Assembly (NCBI RefSeq): GCF_002150765.1
Contig: NZ_MUYM01000079.1
Location: 1 to 55,594 of the forward strand
Reading direction: 5' to 3'
From: Lentzea kentuckyensis
GTDB lineage: Bacteria > Actinomycetota > Actinomycetes > Mycobacteriales > Pseudonocardiaceae
DNA: 55,594 nucleotides
Made by a program: the position numbers and the translations under genes. Positions 53,776-55,594 of the stretch are shown one piece after another. The notes under the pieces are model-generated. The model searched no databases and was not told the DNA's origin. It saw only the letters and a list, made by a program, of their open reading frames with translations. Positions within the stretch are counted from its first letter, which is position 1, and the number at the start of each line of letters is the position of its first letter.

Positions 53776-54897
53776 ATGGCAACGATCACCGGGCCCATCG
53801 ACGTGTCCGCGCTGCGTGCGCGGCTTGACCGCGCCTCCACAGCCGCCGAGCAGGCGGGCGTCGACGCCCTCCTCATCTCGCCCGGCTCGGACCTGCGGTA
53901 CCTGATCGGTGCCGGTGGCGACTCGTTCGAGCGCCTCACCTGCCTCGCGCTGCCCGTGGGCGGCACGCCGACGCTGGTCGTGCCGAAGCTGGAACAGCCC
54001 GGTTACGCGGCCATCCCCACTGACGAGCTGGGCGTCCAGGTCGTCACGTGGGTCGACGGCGAGGACCCGTACGCGCTGGTCAAGGCGGCGCTCAAGGGCA
54101 CCAGGACGGCCGTGGCGGACATGATGCCCGCCCTGCACACCATCAAGCTCGGCAACGCCATCGGCGGCCCGCAGTCGCTGGCCGGCCCGATCATCCGCGA
54201 GCTGCGCATGCGCAAGGACGCCGCGGAGATCGCCGCCCTGCGCAAGGCCGGCGCCGCGATCGACCGGGTGCACGCGCGCATGGGCGAGTTCCTCCGTGTG
54301 GGCCGCACCGAACGTGAGGTGGCCCGCGACATCGCCGCCGCGATCGTCGAGGAAGGCCACACCGTCGCCGACTTCGTGATCGTCGGCTCCGGCCCGAACG
54401 GCGCCTCCCCGCACCACCGCGACTCCGACCGGGTGATCGAGGCCGGGGAGGTCGTCGTCATCGACATCGGCGGCCCGGTGGCCGAGGGCTACAACTCCGA
54501 CTCGACCCGCACCTACGTGATGGGCGAACCGTCGTACGACGACGTGTGGGACACCTACGCCGTCCTGCAGGCCGCGCAGCAGGCCGCCGTCGACGCCGTC
54601 CGGCCGGGCGTGACGTGCGAACAGGTCGACGAAGCCGCGCGCTCCGTCATCGCGGACGCCGGCTTCGGCGAGTACTTCGTCCACCGCACCGGCCACGGCA
54701 TCGGCCTGGACGTGCACGAGGAGCCCTACATCGTCGGCGGCAACGCGCTGCCGCTGGAACCCGGCATGGCGTTCAGCGTCGAGCCCGGCATCTACCTGCC
54801 CGGCCGCTGGGGCGCACGCATCGAGGACATCGTGGTCGCCACCGAGACCGGCGTCGAGTCCTTCAACAACCGACCTCACGAGCTGGTGGTGCTTTGA
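53776..54897 (+). CDS. M24-family Xaa-Pro dipeptidase/aminopeptidase
   Basis: 373 residues. N-terminal creatinase-like domain, then the pita-bread fold with all five metal ligands visible: Asp in VVVIDIGG, Asp in NSDSTRT, His in HRTGHGIGLD, Glu in AFSVEPGIYL and Glu in GARIEDIVV. Cleaves X-Pro peptide bonds, probably with Mn or Co. Corresponds to pepE (Rv2089c) beside the exonuclease in mycobacteria. Its stop overlaps the Lrp gene start. Confidence 0.95.
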   Translation: MATITGPIDVSALRARLDRASTAAEQAGVDALLISPGSDLRYLIGAGGDSFERLTCLALPVGGTPTLVVPKLEQPGYAAIPTDELGVQVVTWVDGEDPYALVKAALKGTRTAVADMMPALHTIKLGNAIGGPQSLAGPIIRELRMRKDAAEIAALRKAGAAIDRVHARMGEFLRVGRTEREVARDIAAAIVEEGHTVADFVIVGSGPNGASPHHRDSDRVIEAGEVVVIDIGGPVAEGYNSDSTRTYVMGEPSYDDVWDTYAVLQAAQQAAVDAVRPGVTCEQVDEAARSVIADAGFGEYFVHRTGHGIGLDVHEEPYIVGGNALPLEPGMAFSVEPGIYLPGRWGARIEDIVVATETGVESFNNRPHELVVL

Positions 54898-55340
54898 CCC
54901 TCGAGCAGATCGACAGAGCGATCCTGAAGGAACTGGCCAGCGACGGCCGGTGCAGTTTCACCGACCTGGCCGAACGGGTGGGCCTCTCCGTCTCCGCGGT
55001 CCACCAGCGCGTGAAACGCCTGGAGCAACGCGGCATCGTGAAGGGCTACGCCGCCCGCCTGGACGGCGCCGAGATCGGCCTGCCGATGTCCGCCTTCATC
55101 TCGCTCTTCCCGATCAACCCCGCCGAGCCCGACGACTACCCGAAGCGCCTCGAACATCTCTCCGAGATCGAGGCCTGCTACTCGGTGGCGGGCGACGCCT
55201 CCTACGTCCTGCGCGTGCGGGTGGCCTCACCCACGGCGCTGGAGGAACTTCTGCAGAAGATCCGGGAGTCCGCGAACGTCTCCACGCGCACGACCGTGGT
55301 CCTCTCCACGCCCTACGAGGACCGTCCGCCGTCGGTCTGA
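54894..55340 (+). CDS. Lrp/AsnC-family transcriptional regulator
   Basis: 148 residues from TTG 54894, which overlaps the peptidase stop (TTGA). N-terminal helix-turn-helix: QIDRAILKELASDGRCSFTDLAERVGLSVSAVHQRVKRLEQRGIVKGY. C-terminal RAM domain: SAFISLFPINP, EIEACYSVAGDASYVLRVRV. Coupling to an X-Pro peptidase suggests regulation by amino acids. Its last 28 bp overlap, antisense, the end of the ABC gene. Confidence 0.94.
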   Translation: MTLEQIDRAILKELASDGRCSFTDLAERVGLSVSAVHQRVKRLEQRGIVKGYAARLDGAEIGLPMSAFISLFPINPAEPDDYPKRLEHLSEIEACYSVAGDASYVLRVRVASPTALEELLQKIRESANVSTRTTVVLSTPYEDRPPSV

Positions 55341-55594
55341 ACCTGGCCGTCGGCCAGCACGAGCACGCGGTCGGCAACGGCGTGCACGGCGTCGTGGTGC
55401 GTGGCGATCAGCACCGCGGCGCCGTCGTCCGCGACCCGCCGCAGCAACCCCACGGCGGCCACCGCGCTGGCGGCGTCCAAGTGCGCCGTCGGCTCATCAG
55501 CGAGCAACACGGCAGGCCGAGTCACCACGGCCCGGGCCAAGGCCGCCCGTTGCTGCTGCCCGAACGACACCTGCCCCGGATACCGCGCCCCCAG
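55313..55594 (-). CDS. ABC transporter ATP-binding protein (5' part off window)
   Basis: The last 93 codons of an ATPase: signature VSFGQQQRAALARAVV, Walker B AVLLADEPTAHLDAASA, and switch His in LIATHHDAVH. The upstream portion, with Walker A, lies beyond the right edge. The signature has F for the usual G in the third position (SFGQQ for SGGQQ). MacB/CydC-like by these motifs; partner permease not visible. Confidence 0.9.
   Translation of the reverse strand: MGARYPGQVSFGQQQRAALARAVVTRPAVLLADEPTAHLDAASAVAAVGLLRRVADDGAAVLIATHHDAVHAVADRVLVLADGQVQTDGGRSS

Noticed and set aside
53748..53966. N-terminal extension of the 5'-3' exonuclease
   Set aside because: It is antisense to the M24 peptidase start; the exonuclease fold begins with LVLLDSASLYF just after GTG 53747.

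Overview
The window is high-GC actinobacterial chromosome with no tRNA, rRNA or CRISPR. A Pup-proteasome locus (dop, pup, prcB, prcA, pafA, pafB, pafC), tatA/tatC, a HelY-type helicase, an Eis-type acetyltransferase, a mycothiol-enzyme-family protein, many GTG/TTG starts and 4-bp stop/start overlaps point to an actinomycete. The many paired regulators and secreted or antibiotic-type genes suggest a filamentous Pseudonocardiales-like genome (inference; no marker gene proves the genus).

Layout. (1) 1-7008, minus strand: a run of six close or overlapping genes made of a sensor kinase, a LuxR-type response regulator, a MoxR AAA+ ATPase and three proteins resembling the MoxR-associated beta-propeller (bpX) ternary systems; the last runs off the left edge. 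A divergent ABC ATPase/permease pair (7120-8573) shares the control region. (2) 8574-13933: a secreted GH5 cellulase behind a palindrome, a 150-bp MITE-like inverted-repeat element, an aldo/keto reductase, an ABM-domain protein, a small membrane protein with a second two-component pair, and a NUDIX hydrolase. (3) 14041-19984: an ABC permease without an adjacent ATPase, then dop-pup-prcB-prcA. (4) 20079-32232: accessory metabolism and resistance-type genes, namely an esterase, a PadR-ABC transporter operon, a GNAT/MDMPI/MarR/VOC group, the glycerol operon glpK-glpD with an IclR regulator and twin palindromic operators, and a PAP2-lipid kinase. (5) 32292-33650 pafA; 33654-39811 an insertion carrying a 1401-residue Hsp90-type ATPase fused to about eight tandem winged-helix-like repeats, a BNR-repeat exported protein and a dehalogenase-type hydrolase; 39872-43397 pafB-pafC-small membrane ORF-tatA-tatC. 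(6) 43394-55594: a lipid kinase, htpG, helY, a DUF4333 membrane protein, an Eis-like acetyltransferase, a beta-helix membrane protein, a 5'-3' exonuclease, an M24 peptidase, an Lrp regulator and the end of an ABC ATPase.

How it fits together. The core is protein quality control: Dop deamidates Pup, PafA ligates it, PrcA/PrcB degrade, PafBC regulates DNA-damage genes, and HtpG and Tat handle folding and export. The order pafA..pafBC-tatAC-helY-DUF4333-exonuclease-peptidase matches the mycobacterial Rv2097c-Rv2089c block, so extra genes stand out as insertions. Two parts resemble predicted NTP-dependent conflict or immunity systems: the MoxR-bpX operon, apparently joined to a two-component system, and the Hsp90-repeat protein lodged between pafA and pafB. 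These are the best candidates for undescribed biology.
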